This document shows positions 55,555 to 64,000 of a DNA stretch of 64,000 nucleotides, one piece after another; positions within the stretch are counted from its first letter, which is position 1; every line of letters begins with the position of its first letter. The stretch comes from Mycolicibacterium neoaurum VKM Ac-1815D. GTDB taxonomy: Bacteria > Actinomycetota > Actinomycetes > Mycobacteriales > Mycobacteriaceae. The stretch is taken from positions 3,596,001 to 3,660,000 of the forward strand of contig NC_023036.2 in NCBI RefSeq assembly GCF_000317305.3, in the 5' to 3' direction. The notes beneath the pieces were generated by a model. That model made no database searches and was not told where the DNA came from. It saw nothing but the letters and a program-made list of their open reading frames with translations. Position numbers and translations under genes: made by a program.

Positions 55555-56783
55555 CGCAGGCCGGCGCGGCGGCCCCGCCGGACGATCTGCCAGCACACCA
55601 GCCCGGCCTGCAGACCGAAGGCCACCGAGATCATCGATATCAACGTGGCCGGTAGCGCAGAATCCCCGTCGGCGCCGAACAGCTCGGTGACACCGATCAG
55701 CCCCATCGAGCCCGGAACCAACAACCAGAACCCCGGCAGGATCATGGTGATCGCGGGCGGCGCGCCGCGCCGTCGCGACACCGCCAGCGCCACCAGCGTC
55801 AGCGCCAGACCGCCGCAAAAGCCGCTGGCGTAGCTGCCGAGCAGCAGGTCGCCGGCGTACTGCGCGGTGAAGGCGGTGTAGGTGATGAGCAGCAACCAGG
55901 GCAGGAACGACACCGGTGGTGCCAGGAACAACAGCACGCCCAGGCTGTAGACGGCGACGCCGAGCCACGGGGCCCACGGGCCGATGTGGTTGACCGCCTC
56001 CGAGCTCAGCTGGTCCTCGCGCATGCCGAGCAACTGGGTGGCGATGAGGATCCCGAACGCCAGCTGGATGATCTGCACGAAGCCGGCGATCAATCTGCTC
56101 GTGCCGGCGATGACATCACGCGAGGTCAGCTCGATGACCGCGAGTGTGATCGCCGCGCCCGGCAGGAACACCGCCAGCGGCGGTATCAATGCACGCAGCC
56201 CGACATGATCGAGGTCCAGCCGCAGTGCGGCCACGATGCAGATCGAGGCGACGGCGAAGGCACTGATCGCGGGCACCAACTGGGCCAGTATCGGGACGCG
56301 CTGACCGGCGACCAGCAGACCGCCGACCATGGCACCAAGCGCCAGCGCGGCCAGCACGTTGAGAAATGTGGGTTCCAGCACCAGGGACAACCCAGCGCTC
56401 TGGATCCCGTAGCCGATGACGGTCACCCAGGAGGGATAACGCCGGGCGGCCGCGCCGATGGCGTCCAGTCGACTTTCACCCTGTTCGGCGGACACCCGGC
56501 CGGCCAGGGCATCCGAGACCAGGCGGGCCAGCGGAAAGATCTGGTCGAACCGCAGGTCGGCGTCCACCCGGGCACCGTGCACCGCCGTGCCGCCGGAGCC
56601 GTCCGGTCCGACCACCTGGACGTGATTGGGCAGCGCGATGCCGTCGTTGCGCACCCCGAACCGGGCCGCGGTGCGGTCGAGCGTCTGGCGCACCAGCGTC
56701 ACCGGGTAGTTCGCAGCGCACATGGCCGCACCCAGCCGGGCCAGGAAGCGGATCTGCTGATCGCTGTCGGAGTTCATCGGCAC
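55533..56783 (-). CDS. ThrE-type threonine/serine exporter family protein
   Basis: 416 aa. The N-terminal 120 residues are soluble with AANYPVTLVRQTLDRTAARFG, the ThrE hydrolase-like cap. Ten membrane helices follow, with PLAVFLPGAAITLAVIELTSRD, SGAxRL-like GTSRLIAGFVQIIQLAFG, and LLPGFW-like ILPGFWLLVPGSMG motifs. In Corynebacterium ThrE exports threonine and serine. It ends inside the 3' end of the PrsW gene. Confidence 0.87.
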   Translation of the reverse strand: MPMNSDSDQQIRFLARLGAAMCAANYPVTLVRQTLDRTAARFGVRNDGIALPNHVQVVGPDGSGGTAVHGARVDADLRFDQIFPLARLVSDALAGRVSAEQGESRLDAIGAAARRYPSWVTVIGYGIQSAGLSLVLEPTFLNVLAALALGAMVGGLLVAGQRVPILAQLVPAISAFAVASICIVAALRLDLDHVGLRALIPPLAVFLPGAAITLAVIELTSRDVIAGTSRLIAGFVQIIQLAFGILIATQLLGMREDQLSSEAVNHIGPWAPWLGVAVYSLGVLLFLAPPVSFLPWLLLITYTAFTAQYAGDLLLGSYASGFCGGLALTLVALAVSRRRGAPPAITMILPGFWLLVPGSMGLIGVTELFGADGDSALPATLISMISVAFGLQAGLVCWQIVRRGRRAGLRQGPGIR

Positions 56784-56803
56784 GGGGCCGCCCTGACGCG
56801 GCG

Positions 56804-59542
56804 CTAGTGCGCCGCGGCGTCCCAGCTGCGTCCGAAGCCGACCGAAACCTCCAGCGGCACGTCGAGCGGGTAGGCGTTGCCCATGTGTTCGCGCACCAGC
56901 TTCTCGAGCTCCCCCCGTTCCCCTTCTGAGACCTCGAACAGCAGCTCGTCGTGCACCTGCAGCAGCATCCGGGATGTCAGCCCGGCCGATTTGATGGCCT
57001 GGTCGACGTTGATCATGGCCACCTTGATGATGTCGGCGGCGCTGCCCTGGATCGGGGCGTTGAGCGCGGCCCGCTCGGCCGCCTCCCGGACATTGCGGTT
57101 GCTGCTGTCCAGTTCGGGCAGGTAGCGGCGGCGGCCCAGCACCGTGGAGGTGTAACCGTCCTTGCGGGCCTGGTCGACCACATCACGCAGGTAGTCGCGG
57201 ATGCCGCCGAACCGGTCGAAGTACTGGTCCATCTGTTCTTTGGCCTCTTCGGTGCTGATCTTCAGCTGCGCCGAGAGACCGTAGGCGCTCAGCCCGTAGG
57301 CCAGGCCGTAGGACATCGCCTTGACCCGGCGGCGCAGCTCCGGGGTGACCTCATCGATCGGCACGTCGAAGGCCCGTGACGCGACGAACGAGTGCAGATC
57401 CTCACCGGTGTTGAACGCCTCGATCAGGCCCTCGTCCCGCGACAGATGCGCCATGATGCGCATCTCGATCTGGCTGTAATCGGCCGTCATCAGTTCGGTG
57501 TAACCCTCGCCCACGACAAACCCGTCGCGGATCCGACGGCCGGCCTCGGTGCGGATCGGGATGTTCTGCAGGTTCGGCTCGGTCGACGAGAGCCGGCCGG
57601 TGGCCGCGATGGTCTGGTTGAACGTGGTGTGAATTCGGCCGTCTGCGGCCGTCGATGCCAACAGTCCGTCGACGGTGACCTTGAGCCGGGTGGCATCCCG
57701 ATGGGCCAGCAGGTGCTGCAGGAACGGATGCCCGGTCTTGTCGAAAAGCCCCTGCAGCGCATCGGCATCGGTGGTGTAGCCGGTCTTGGTCTTCTTCGTC
57801 TTGGGCATCTCGAGCTCGTCGAACAGCACGACCTGCAGCTGCTTGGGCGACCCGAGGTTGATCTGCTTGCCGATCACCGCGTAGGCAGCCTCGGCCGCGT
57901 CGCGGATGTAGTCGCCGAACTCGTTCTGCAGCCCGCGCAGGAAGTCCACGTCGACCGCGATCCCGGTGCTCTCCAGTTCGGCGAGCACCCGCTGCACCGG
58001 CAGCTCCATGCGTTCCAGCAGCGAGGAAGAGTCGATCCGGGCCAGCTCTTCGTCGAGCGCATCGGCCAGGTCCATCACCGCTGCCGCCCGCAGCAGCACT
58101 GCCTGCACGGCCTGCTCGTCCACGCCCTCGTTGTCATCGAGCAGCGAAAGCTGTTGTTGCTCGGGGTTTTCGGCGCGCAGCTCGCGCTTGAGATAGCGCA
58201 GCGACAGGTCATCGAGTGCGAAGCTGCGCTGGCCCGGCCGCACCAGGTAGGCGGCCAGCGCGGTATCGGAGGTGACGCCGGCCAGCTTCCAGCCGCGACC
58301 CTCCAGGTCGTGCATGGCGAGCTTGGCCTCGTGCAGCGCCTTCGGCGGGCCCGGGTCGGCCAGCCAGGCCGCCAGGGCGGCTTCGTCATCGGGATGGATC
58401 GTCGCGGTGTCGATATAGCGCCCGTCACCGTCGTTGGCGACGATCGCCAGCGCGGTGGCATCACTGTCGAAGGCCAGGTGCGTACCGACCACGGCGACAC
58501 CGAACCGGTTGCCCAGGCTGTGCTCGGCCAGCCAGGCCGCCAGCTCGCCGGGCGCCAACGCCCCGCCCCGCACGTCGAAACCCTGGTCGACCTCCGGGTC
58601 CGCCGAGGCCAGCGTGTCGAAGAGCCGATCGCGCAGCACCCGGAACTCCAGGTCGTCGAACAGCCGGTGGATCTGATCGCGGTCCCAGGGCAGCATCCGC
58701 AGGGTGTCCGGGGTGTGCGGCAGTGGCACGTTCTTGACCAGCTCGGTGAGCTCCCGGTTGAGCACCACCGAGGACAGGTTGGCGCGCAGCGCGTCGCCGA
58801 CCTTGCCCTTGACCTTGTCCACGTTGTCGACCAGACCCTGCAGGGAGCCGTGCTCGACGATCCACTTGGTCGCGGTCTTCTCCCCCACCCCCGGGATGCC
58901 CGGCAGGTTGTCACTCGGATCGCCGCGCAGCGCGGCGAAATCCGGGTACTGCGCGGGAGTGAGGCCGTACTTCGCCGCCACCGCTTCCGGGGTGAACCGG
59001 GTCAGTTCACTGACGCCCTTCACCGGGTACAGGATGGTGACATCGTCACTCACCAACTGCAGTGAGTCCCGGTCTCCGGTGACGACCAGCACCCGGTACC
59101 CGGCGTCCTCGGCCTGGGTGGCCAAGGTGGCGATGATGTCGTCGGCCTCGAATCCGGGCTCGGCCAGCACGGTGATGCCCAGCGCACCGAGCACCTCCTT
59201 GGTGATGTCGATCTGCCCGCGGAACTCGTCGGGAGTGGCCGAGCGGCCCTCCTTGTACTCCGGGTACTTCTCCTTGCGGAAGGTCTGCCGGGAGACGTCG
59301 AACGCGGCGGCGATATGGCTGGGTTGCTCGTCGCGGAGCAGGTTGATCAGCATCGCGGTGAATCCGTAGACCGCATTGGTGGTCAGACCGCCCTGGGTCT
59401 TGAAGTTCTCGGCGGGCAGCGCATAGAAAGCACGGAAGGCCAGCGAGTTGCCGTCCAACAGCATCAGGGTCGGCTTCTGACCATCGGTCGACGCGTCGCC
59501 GGCCGGATTCTTGGCGGTGCTCTCGGTCTTCGCGGGGCTCAC
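56804..59542 (-). CDS. polA: DNA polymerase I
   Basis: 912 aa from a GTG at 59542 (SPAKTESTAKN). The 5'-3' nuclease domain spans about 20-310 (LMLLDGNSLAFRAFYALP). The middle 3'-5' exonuclease-like domain is degenerate, as in other mycobacteria. The polymerase has motif A DYSQIEMRIMAHLSRDEG, motif B RRRVKAMSYGLAYG and motif C QVHDELLFEV. Replaces RNA primers and fills repair gaps, including those made by UvrABC encoded in this window. The LysR gene ends 40 bases upstream on the same strand. Confidence 0.97.
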   Translation of the reverse strand: MSPAKTESTAKNPAGDASTDGQKPTLMLLDGNSLAFRAFYALPAENFKTQGGLTTNAVYGFTAMLINLLRDEQPSHIAAAFDVSRQTFRKEKYPEYKEGRSATPDEFRGQIDITKEVLGALGITVLAEPGFEADDIIATLATQAEDAGYRVLVVTGDRDSLQLVSDDVTILYPVKGVSELTRFTPEAVAAKYGLTPAQYPDFAALRGDPSDNLPGIPGVGEKTATKWIVEHGSLQGLVDNVDKVKGKVGDALRANLSSVVLNRELTELVKNVPLPHTPDTLRMLPWDRDQIHRLFDDLEFRVLRDRLFDTLASADPEVDQGFDVRGGALAPGELAAWLAEHSLGNRFGVAVVGTHLAFDSDATALAIVANDGDGRYIDTATIHPDDEAALAAWLADPGPPKALHEAKLAMHDLEGRGWKLAGVTSDTALAAYLVRPGQRSFALDDLSLRYLKRELRAENPEQQQLSLLDDNEGVDEQAVQAVLLRAAAVMDLADALDEELARIDSSSLLERMELPVQRVLAELESTGIAVDVDFLRGLQNEFGDYIRDAAEAAYAVIGKQINLGSPKQLQVVLFDELEMPKTKKTKTGYTTDADALQGLFDKTGHPFLQHLLAHRDATRLKVTVDGLLASTAADGRIHTTFNQTIAATGRLSSTEPNLQNIPIRTEAGRRIRDGFVVGEGYTELMTADYSQIEMRIMAHLSRDEGLIEAFNTGEDLHSFVASRAFDVPIDEVTPELRRRVKAMSYGLAYGLSAYGLSAQLKISTEEAKEQMDQYFDRFGGIRDYLRDVVDQARKDGYTSTVLGRRRYLPELDSSNRNVREAAERAALNAPIQGSAADIIKVAMINVDQAIKSAGLTSRMLLQVHDELLFEVSEGERGELEKLVREHMGNAYPLDVPLEVSVGFGRSWDAAAH

Positions 59543-59582
59543 GCACCCAACTCTAGGCACCCGCTCCGACAGTTCCGCACCG

Positions 59583-60464
59583 CTACCCTGAGCCATCCCG
59601 GCCTGCGGTCGCCCGATCACGCAGCAGGCGCGCGGCCGGACCGCTCATGTCACGTCGCCACGCCCACACCAGTCGTCCCCGCAGCGCCGGGTCGAGGTCG
59701 ATCGCATGCAGTCCGGAGCGGTTGCGGGCCATCGACTCGGGCAGGATCGCGACGCCGAGCCCATGTGCGCCCAGGTCGGCGAGCTCCCGCGGACTGCTCG
59801 CCTCGAACGCCACGTTCGCGGTGATTCCCGCTTCGGCACAGGCATTGTCCAGACGCGTCCGTAGTCCCGTCCCGACCGGCAGAGAGATCAGCGGGTGGCC
59901 GGACAGTTCGGCCACCGGCAACGTCGCCCGGCCGGCCAGCGGATGATCCGCGGCCACCGCCGCGACGACGGCCTCGTCGGTCACCGTGTGGACATCCAGC
60001 CCGGGTGGATGCTCGTCGAGGCCGAGGGAGACGATGGCCAGATCGAGCCGTCCATCGGCGAGCTTCGCCAACAACGCATCGGAATTGTCGGTCGCCAAGG
60101 TGATTTCGACCGCCGGGTACTGCGTGTGGAAGTCCGCGATCAGTCCGGCGATATCCACCGGATGCAGGGTCACCGTGCCGATCGCGACCGCCCCCCGGAT
60201 CAGGCCGGCGACCTCGTCGACCGCGCGTCGGGCCGAGCGCACTGCGGCCAGCGCGGCGCGCGCATGCGGGAGGAGCGCGATACCGGCCTGGGTCAGCCGG
60301 ACATCCCGGCTAGAGCGGATCAGCAGCGTCTGGCCGACCTGGCGCTCCAGGCGCCGGATCTGCGCGCTCACCGCCGGTTGCGCCACCCGCTCCCGCTCGG
60401 CGGCCCTGGTGAAACTGCGCTCCTCGACCACCGCCACGAAGTACTCCAGCTGCCGCAACTCCAT
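59583..60464 (-). CDS. LysR-family transcription regulator
   Basis: 293 aa. The N-terminal winged helix-turn-helix is MELRQLEYFVAVVEERSFTR with AQPAVSAQIRRLERQVG, and the periplasmic-binding-like effector domain spans about 90-290. Divergent from the FAD monooxygenase across 70 bases that contain a TGAT-N7-ATCA site, the standard layout for a LysR activator and its target. Inducer unknown. Confidence 0.92.
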   Translation of the reverse strand: MELRQLEYFVAVVEERSFTRAAERERVAQPAVSAQIRRLERQVGQTLLIRSSRDVRLTQAGIALLPHARAALAAVRSARRAVDEVAGLIRGAVAIGTVTLHPVDIAGLIADFHTQYPAVEITLATDNSDALLAKLADGRLDLAIVSLGLDEHPPGLDVHTVTDEAVVAAVAADHPLAGRATLPVAELSGHPLISLPVGTGLRTRLDNACAEAGITANVAFEASSPRELADLGAHGLGVAILPESMARNRSGLHAIDLDPALRGRLVWAWRRDMSGPAARLLRDRATAGRDGSG

Positions 60465-60470
60465 AACTTT

Positions 60471-60485
60471 TGATTATAGATATCA
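60471..60485. promoter_or_regulatory. LysR binding site (TGAT-N7-ATCA)
   Basis: TGATTATAGATATCA is a perfect dyad with the T-N11-A form of LysR-family sites, seven bases upstream of the lysR start and 50 bases upstream of the monooxygenase. The flanks are AT-rich. Confidence 0.65.
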
Positions 60486-60534
60486 GAACAAACATGTATT
60501 GGAGTTATTCACGCTGTTCACGCAGGGTGGTGAC

Positions 60535-61671
60535 ATGGACGAAGAGATCGTGATCGCCGGAGCCGGAATCGGCGGCCTGAGCGTCGCGTTGACCCTGCAC
60601 GCACGCGGTGTCCGCACCGTCAACCTCGAACGCGTGAGCACGTTGCGCCCCCTCGGCGTGGGGATCAACCTGCTGCCTCACGCGGTCCGGGAATTGGACG
60701 AACTCGGACTGTCCACCGCCGTACGCGATATCGCGATCGCACCGCATTCGATCGAGTTCTACGCCTCCTCCGGCGCTCTCCTGTTCCGCGAACCGCGCGG
60801 GCTGGCCGCCGGCGACAGCCACCCGCAGCTGTCGGTACATCGCGGCACGTTGCAGATGCTGCTGCTCGATACCGTCACCGAGCGCATCGGCGATGACGCG
60901 GTCCGACCCGGAGTCGGTGTCACCGGATTCGCCCAGAGCGCCGACGGCGTCCAGGTGCACACCACGGCCGGAAAGATCTGCGGCGCAGCGCTGATCGGCG
61001 CGGACGGAATCAACTCGGCGGTACGCCGCACCCTTCACCCCGGGGCCGACCCGCTGATGTGGTCGGGTATCACGATGTTTCGCGGGGTCGCCGACACCCC
61101 GGCATTCCTCGATGGGCAGACCATGGTGATCGTCAAGGGTGATGGCGGAATCGAACTGGTGGCCTACCCGATCGGCGAGCGGTTGGTGAACTGGGTTCTG
61201 CAGGTCCCTATCGGATCTGCGGGCGTGCTCGACGTTGACGCACAGTGGAACTCGGCGGCCGACGCCGCACAGGTGCGCAGGCATATCGCGGAATGGCGGC
61301 TGGACCGGCTGAACCCGGTGGCGTTGGTCGAGGCGACCGAACAGATTTACCGGTACCCCATGGTCGACCGGGAACCGCTGCCGCACTGGGGAACCGATCG
61401 GGTGACCCTGCTCGGCGACGCGGCCCACCCGATGTATCCGGTGGGCGCCAACGGCGGATCTCAGTCGATCGTCGACGCCAGGGTGCTGGCCGACGCGTAT
61501 GCCGTGCACGGGATCCCCGGGCTGCGCCGCTACGCCGAGCAGCGACGCCATGAGACCGCCGAGGTGATCGTCGCCAACCGCGATATGCATCGCGCGCTCG
61601 GCCACACCTCGGCCGATCTGCGCCGCATCACCGCCAAATACCGCCACGACACGGCAAGGAGCAACCACTGA
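60535..61671 (+). CDS. FAD-dependent aromatic-ring-type monooxygenase
   Basis: 378 aa flavoprotein of the p-hydroxybenzoate hydroxylase type. The FAD motif is IAGAGIGGLSVALTL near the N terminus, the second FAD motif VTLLGDAAHPMYPVGANGG is near 305, and a DG motif (LIGADGINSAVRR) lies near 165. It hydroxylates an unknown, probably aromatic, substrate. The ATG at 60535 is chosen because the family starts there. It shares one base with the hydrolase start (TGATG). Confidence 0.9.
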   Translation: MDEEIVIAGAGIGGLSVALTLHARGVRTVNLERVSTLRPLGVGINLLPHAVRELDELGLSTAVRDIAIAPHSIEFYASSGALLFREPRGLAAGDSHPQLSVHRGTLQMLLLDTVTERIGDDAVRPGVGVTGFAQSADGVQVHTTAGKICGAALIGADGINSAVRRTLHPGADPLMWSGITMFRGVADTPAFLDGQTMVIVKGDGGIELVAYPIGERLVNWVLQVPIGSAGVLDVDAQWNSAADAAQVRRHIAEWRLDRLNPVALVEATEQIYRYPMVDREPLPHWGTDRVTLLGDAAHPMYPVGANGGSQSIVDARVLADAYAVHGIPGLRRYAEQRRHETAEVIVANRDMHRALGHTSADLRRITAKYRHDTARSNH

Positions 61672-62342
61672 TGTCCACCTATGTGTTGATTCCCGGGATG
61701 TGCCACGGCGCCTGGTGTTTCGACGATCTGGCCGCGGCACTGCGTGCCGCGGGCCACCGCGTGCTGGCGGTGACGCTCACCGGTGTCGCCGAACGAGCCC
61801 ACCTGTTGCCGAGCGGGGTCAACCTGGACACCCACATCCTCGACGTGATCGCGGCCATCGACGCCGGTGCCGACGGCGATGACGAACTCGTCCTGGTCGG
61901 GCACAGCTACGGCGGGATGGTGATCACCGGCGTCGCCGACCGCATCCCGCACCGGGTGGCATCCCTGGTGTTCGTCGACGCGGTGGTCCCCCACGACGGT
62001 GAGTCCTGCTGGGATCTGGTCAACGAGGAGGAACGTCAGTGGTATGTCGGCGTCGACGCCACCGGTTTCGGCGTCCCACCGATGCCGTTCTTCGACGACC
62101 GCGCGACCGCGCACCCGTTGGCCACCGTCCTGCAGCCGCTGCGACTCGACGGCGATCTGAACCGGTTTCGTCGACGGGTCTTCATCTACGCCCTGGGCTG
62201 GCCGGGTGATTCGCCGCTGCGGCCCTCCTACGAACGGGTGCGTGACGACCCGAGCTGGGTGGTCCACGAGCTCGACGGCAAGCACAATCTCATGCGCGAC
62301 AACCCCGACGATCTGCTGCGCATCCTGCTGGGCTCGACCTGA
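61671..62342 (+). CDS. alpha/beta-hydrolase
   Basis: 223 aa. The oxyanion loop is PGMCHGAW, the nucleophile S79 in VGHSYGGM, and the catalytic histidine in LDGKHNLM near the end. Plant-esterase-like (salicylate/methyl-ester hydrolase) length and motifs. Coupled to the monooxygenase, so it likely acts on the same small molecule or opens a ring product. Confidence 0.88.
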   Translation: MSTYVLIPGMCHGAWCFDDLAAALRAAGHRVLAVTLTGVAERAHLLPSGVNLDTHILDVIAAIDAGADGDDELVLVGHSYGGMVITGVADRIPHRVASLVFVDAVVPHDGESCWDLVNEEERQWYVGVDATGFGVPPMPFFDDRATAHPLATVLQPLRLDGDLNRFRRRVFIYALGWPGDSPLRPSYERVRDDPSWVVHELDGKHNLMRDNPDDLLRILLGST

Positions 62343-62392
62343 GAACTGCAACACGTTTCAGTTTTGCGCTCGGTCTGGGTATTCTGACGTCC

Positions 62393-62833
62393 GTGCCAGC
62401 AGCATCGACAGCTCCCGCGGTGGAAGGGTGGTTCGCCACCGATGAGTCCGGGGCCACGCATCTGATCGGCGGTAAGTGCACCGCGTGTGCCACCTATGTC
62501 TTCCCACCCCGGGAAAACAACTGCCCCAACCCCGGCTGCGACAGCGACACCCTGGCCCTGGTGCCGTTGTCACGGCGCGGCACCGTATGGAGCTACACCG
62601 AAAACCGCTACGCCCCACCCCCGCCCTATCCCTCCCCCGATCCCTTCGAACCCTTCGCCGTCGCCGCGGTCGAACTGGCCGCCGAAGGACTGATCGTGCT
62701 CGGCAAAGTCGTCGAAGGCACCCTGGCCGCCGACCTGAAGGTCGGGATGGAAATGGAACTGACCACCATGACCCTCTACACCGACGACGACGGCACCGCA
62801 CGCACCACCCACGCCTGGAGGATCGCTCAGTAA
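62393..62833 (+). CDS. DUF35 zinc-ribbon/OB-fold protein, thiolase partner
   Basis: 146 aa with a GTG start. The zinc ribbon is formed by C29-x2-C32 and C44-x4-C49, followed by an OB fold (RRGTVWSYTENRYAP, FAVAAVELAAEGLIVLGKV). Such proteins pair with non-condensing thiolases or lipid-transfer proteins, as in ChsH2/Ltp2 aldolase complexes of sterol breakdown. Its stop overlaps the thiolase start (TAATG). Corresponds to M. tuberculosis Rv1628c beside polA. Confidence 0.88.
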   Translation: MPAASTAPAVEGWFATDESGATHLIGGKCTACATYVFPPRENNCPNPGCDSDTLALVPLSRRGTVWSYTENRYAPPPPYPSPDPFEPFAVAAVELAAEGLIVLGKVVEGTLAADLKVGMEMELTTMTLYTDDDGTARTTHAWRIAQ

Positions 62834-64000
62834 TGGCAACCGAACCGGTATACATCCTCGGCGCAGGCATGCACCCCTGGGGCAAATGGGGACGCGACTT
62901 CACCGAATACGGCGTCGTCGCCGCCCGCGCTGCCCTGACCGAAGCAGGCCTGGACTGGCGCCAAATCCAACTCGTCGCCGGCGCAGACACCATCCGCAAC
63001 GGCTACCCCGGCTTCGTCGCCGGGGCCACCTTCACCCAAAAACTCGGCTGGAACGGCATCCCCATCACCTCCAGCTACGCCGCCTGCGCCTCCGGATCCC
63101 AAGCCCTACAATCCGCCCGCGCCCACATCCTGGCCGGCCTCTGCGACGTCGCCCTGGTCATCGGCGCCGACACCACCCCCAAAGGCTTCTTCGCCCCCGT
63201 CGGCGGCGAACGCCGCAACGACCCCGACTGGCAACGCTTCCACCTCATCGGCGCCACCAACACCGTCTACTTCGCCATGCTCGCCCGACGCCGCATGGAC
63301 CTCTACGGCGCCACCGTCGAAGACTTCGCGAACGTCAAAGTCAAAAACGCCCGCCACGGCCTGAACAACCCCCACGCCCGCTACCGCAAAGAAGCCACCA
63401 TCGACGACGTCCTGGCCTCCCCCGTCGTCTCCGACCCACTACGGCTGCTCGACATCTGCGCCACCAGCGACGGCGCCGCCGCCGTCATCGTCGCCTCCAA
63501 GGCGTTCACCGAGAAGCACCTCGGTTCGGTTGCCGGTGTCCCGTCCGTGCGCGCGGTCAGCCTGCAATCCCCCCAATACCCCCAACACCTACCCGAACTC
63601 CCCGATATCGCCACCGACTCCACCGCGGTCGTGCCCGGGCCGGATCGGGTGTTCAAAGACCAAATCCTCGACGCCGCTTACGCCGAAGCCGGCATCGGAC
63701 CCGAAGACCTCTCCCTGGCCGAGGTCTACGACCTATCCACCGCACTGGAACTCGACTGGTACGAACACCTCGGACTCTGCGCCAAAGGCGACGCCGAACA
63801 CCTGCTGCGCTCCGGCGCCACCACCATCGGCGGCAAAATCCCGGTCAACCCCTCCGGGGGCCTTGCCTCCTTCGGCGAAGCCATCCCCGCCCAAGCCATC
63901 GCCCAAATCTGCGAACTCACCTGGCAACTCAAAGGCCAAGCCACCGGCCGCCAAATCGAAAACGCCACCGTCGGCATCACCGCCAACCAAGGCCTCTTCG
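62833..64000 (+). CDS. thiolase-like lipid-transfer protein, 3' end missing
   Basis: 389 residues visible; the gene runs off the right edge. Thiolase fold with C85 in SSYAACASGSQAL, a conserved GGERRNDPDWQ loop and the C-terminal NPSGGLASFGEAIPA region, where condensing thiolases have a GHPxGxSG histidine. These features fit the SCP2/Ltp2 class of retro-aldolases. Codon use is odd: by eye, all 16 Gln codons are CAA, 11 of 13 Lys are AAA and 15 of 17 Glu are GAA, unlike the neighbours. Corresponds to M. tuberculosis Rv1627c in position. Confidence 0.88.
   Translation, partial: MATEPVYILGAGMHPWGKWGRDFTEYGVVAARAALTEAGLDWRQIQLVAGADTIRNGYPGFVAGATFTQKLGWNGIPITSSYAACASGSQALQSARAHILAGLCDVALVIGADTTPKGFFAPVGGERRNDPDWQRFHLIGATNTVYFAMLARRRMDLYGATVEDFANVKVKNARHGLNNPHARYRKEATIDDVLASPVVSDPLRLLDICATSDGAAAVIVASKAFTEKHLGSVAGVPSVRAVSLQSPQYPQHLPELPDIATDSTAVVPGPDRVFKDQILDAAYAEAGIGPEDLSLAEVYDLSTALELDWYEHLGLCAKGDAEHLLRSGATTIGGKIPVNPSGGLASFGEAIPAQAIAQICELTWQLKGQATGRQIENATVGITANQGLF

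Noticed and set aside
62827..64000. Minus-strand glycine/alanine-rich frames opposite the thiolase
   Set aside because: Shadows of the plus-strand thiolase gene, which has clear motifs and continues past the window edge.

Overview
The window is high-GC (roughly two thirds G+C), densely coded actinobacterial chromosome. Gene content and order point to a mycobacterium, most likely a fast-growing Mycolicibacterium-type species. The block argCJBDFRGH - pheST - class III cyclase - tsnR/rplT/rpmI/infC - lysX - uvrA - metallo-hydrolase - usp - uvrB - coaE - rpsA - polA - DUF35/thiolase is, from memory, the M. tuberculosis Rv1627c-Rv1659 neighbourhood in the same relative order, with extra cassettes inserted. 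An LpqH-type lipoprotein, the LysX fusion and the CoaE-GrpB fusion are further mycobacterial marks.

Layout. 1-1739: the 3' part of an ABC-F ATPase. 1758-10320: the complete arginine operon on the minus strand, with stop/start overlaps between several genes and a tandem ARG-box operator before argC. 10321-14777: pheT, pheS and a class III nucleotidyl cyclase with all catalytic residues. 15001-17281: a DUF2236 oxygenase-like gene and an acyl-CoA dehydrogenase. 17363-19600: the infC-rpmI-rplT-tsnR translation operon, with a rare ATC start for infC and a leader of four consecutive hairpins. 19695-24990: DUF1844 protein, LysX and a membrane esterase. 24984-31125: an accessory cassette with a CHAT-family cysteine protease, a TPR-like protein, two unrecognised proteins and a small membrane protein. 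It lies where esterase and uvrA are, as far as I recall, near neighbours in M. tuberculosis. 31191-36952: LpqH-type lipoprotein, small conserved protein, uvrA, metallo-hydrolase, DUF427 protein and universal stress protein. 37330-41104: CsbD and an Asp23/AmaP-type envelope-stress cluster, divergent from an ECF-like sigma factor and a linked Asp23-like gene. 41153-43664: an arsenic operon (arsR, arsI/cadI, acr3, arsC) ending beside tRNA-Cys. 43673-49948: an exported clan-A glycoside hydrolase with a repetitive acidic tail, an MFS exporter behind a MerR-type promoter, and uvrB. 50020-54164: small membrane and secreted proteins, coaE and rpsA. 54400-59542: PrsW-type protease, ThrE-type exporter, polA. 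59583-64000: a LysR regulator divergent from an FAD monooxygenase and hydrolase, then a DUF35/thiolase pair that runs off the right edge and has unusual codon usage.

The best candidates for something undescribed are the CHAT/TPR cassette (24984-31125), the structured infC leader with its ATC start (19424-19595), and the Asp23-ECF sigma envelope module (37330-41104). Several intergenic palindromes appear to be mobile or terminator-like repeats. No database search was possible: product names rest on motifs, length, gene order and family knowledge.
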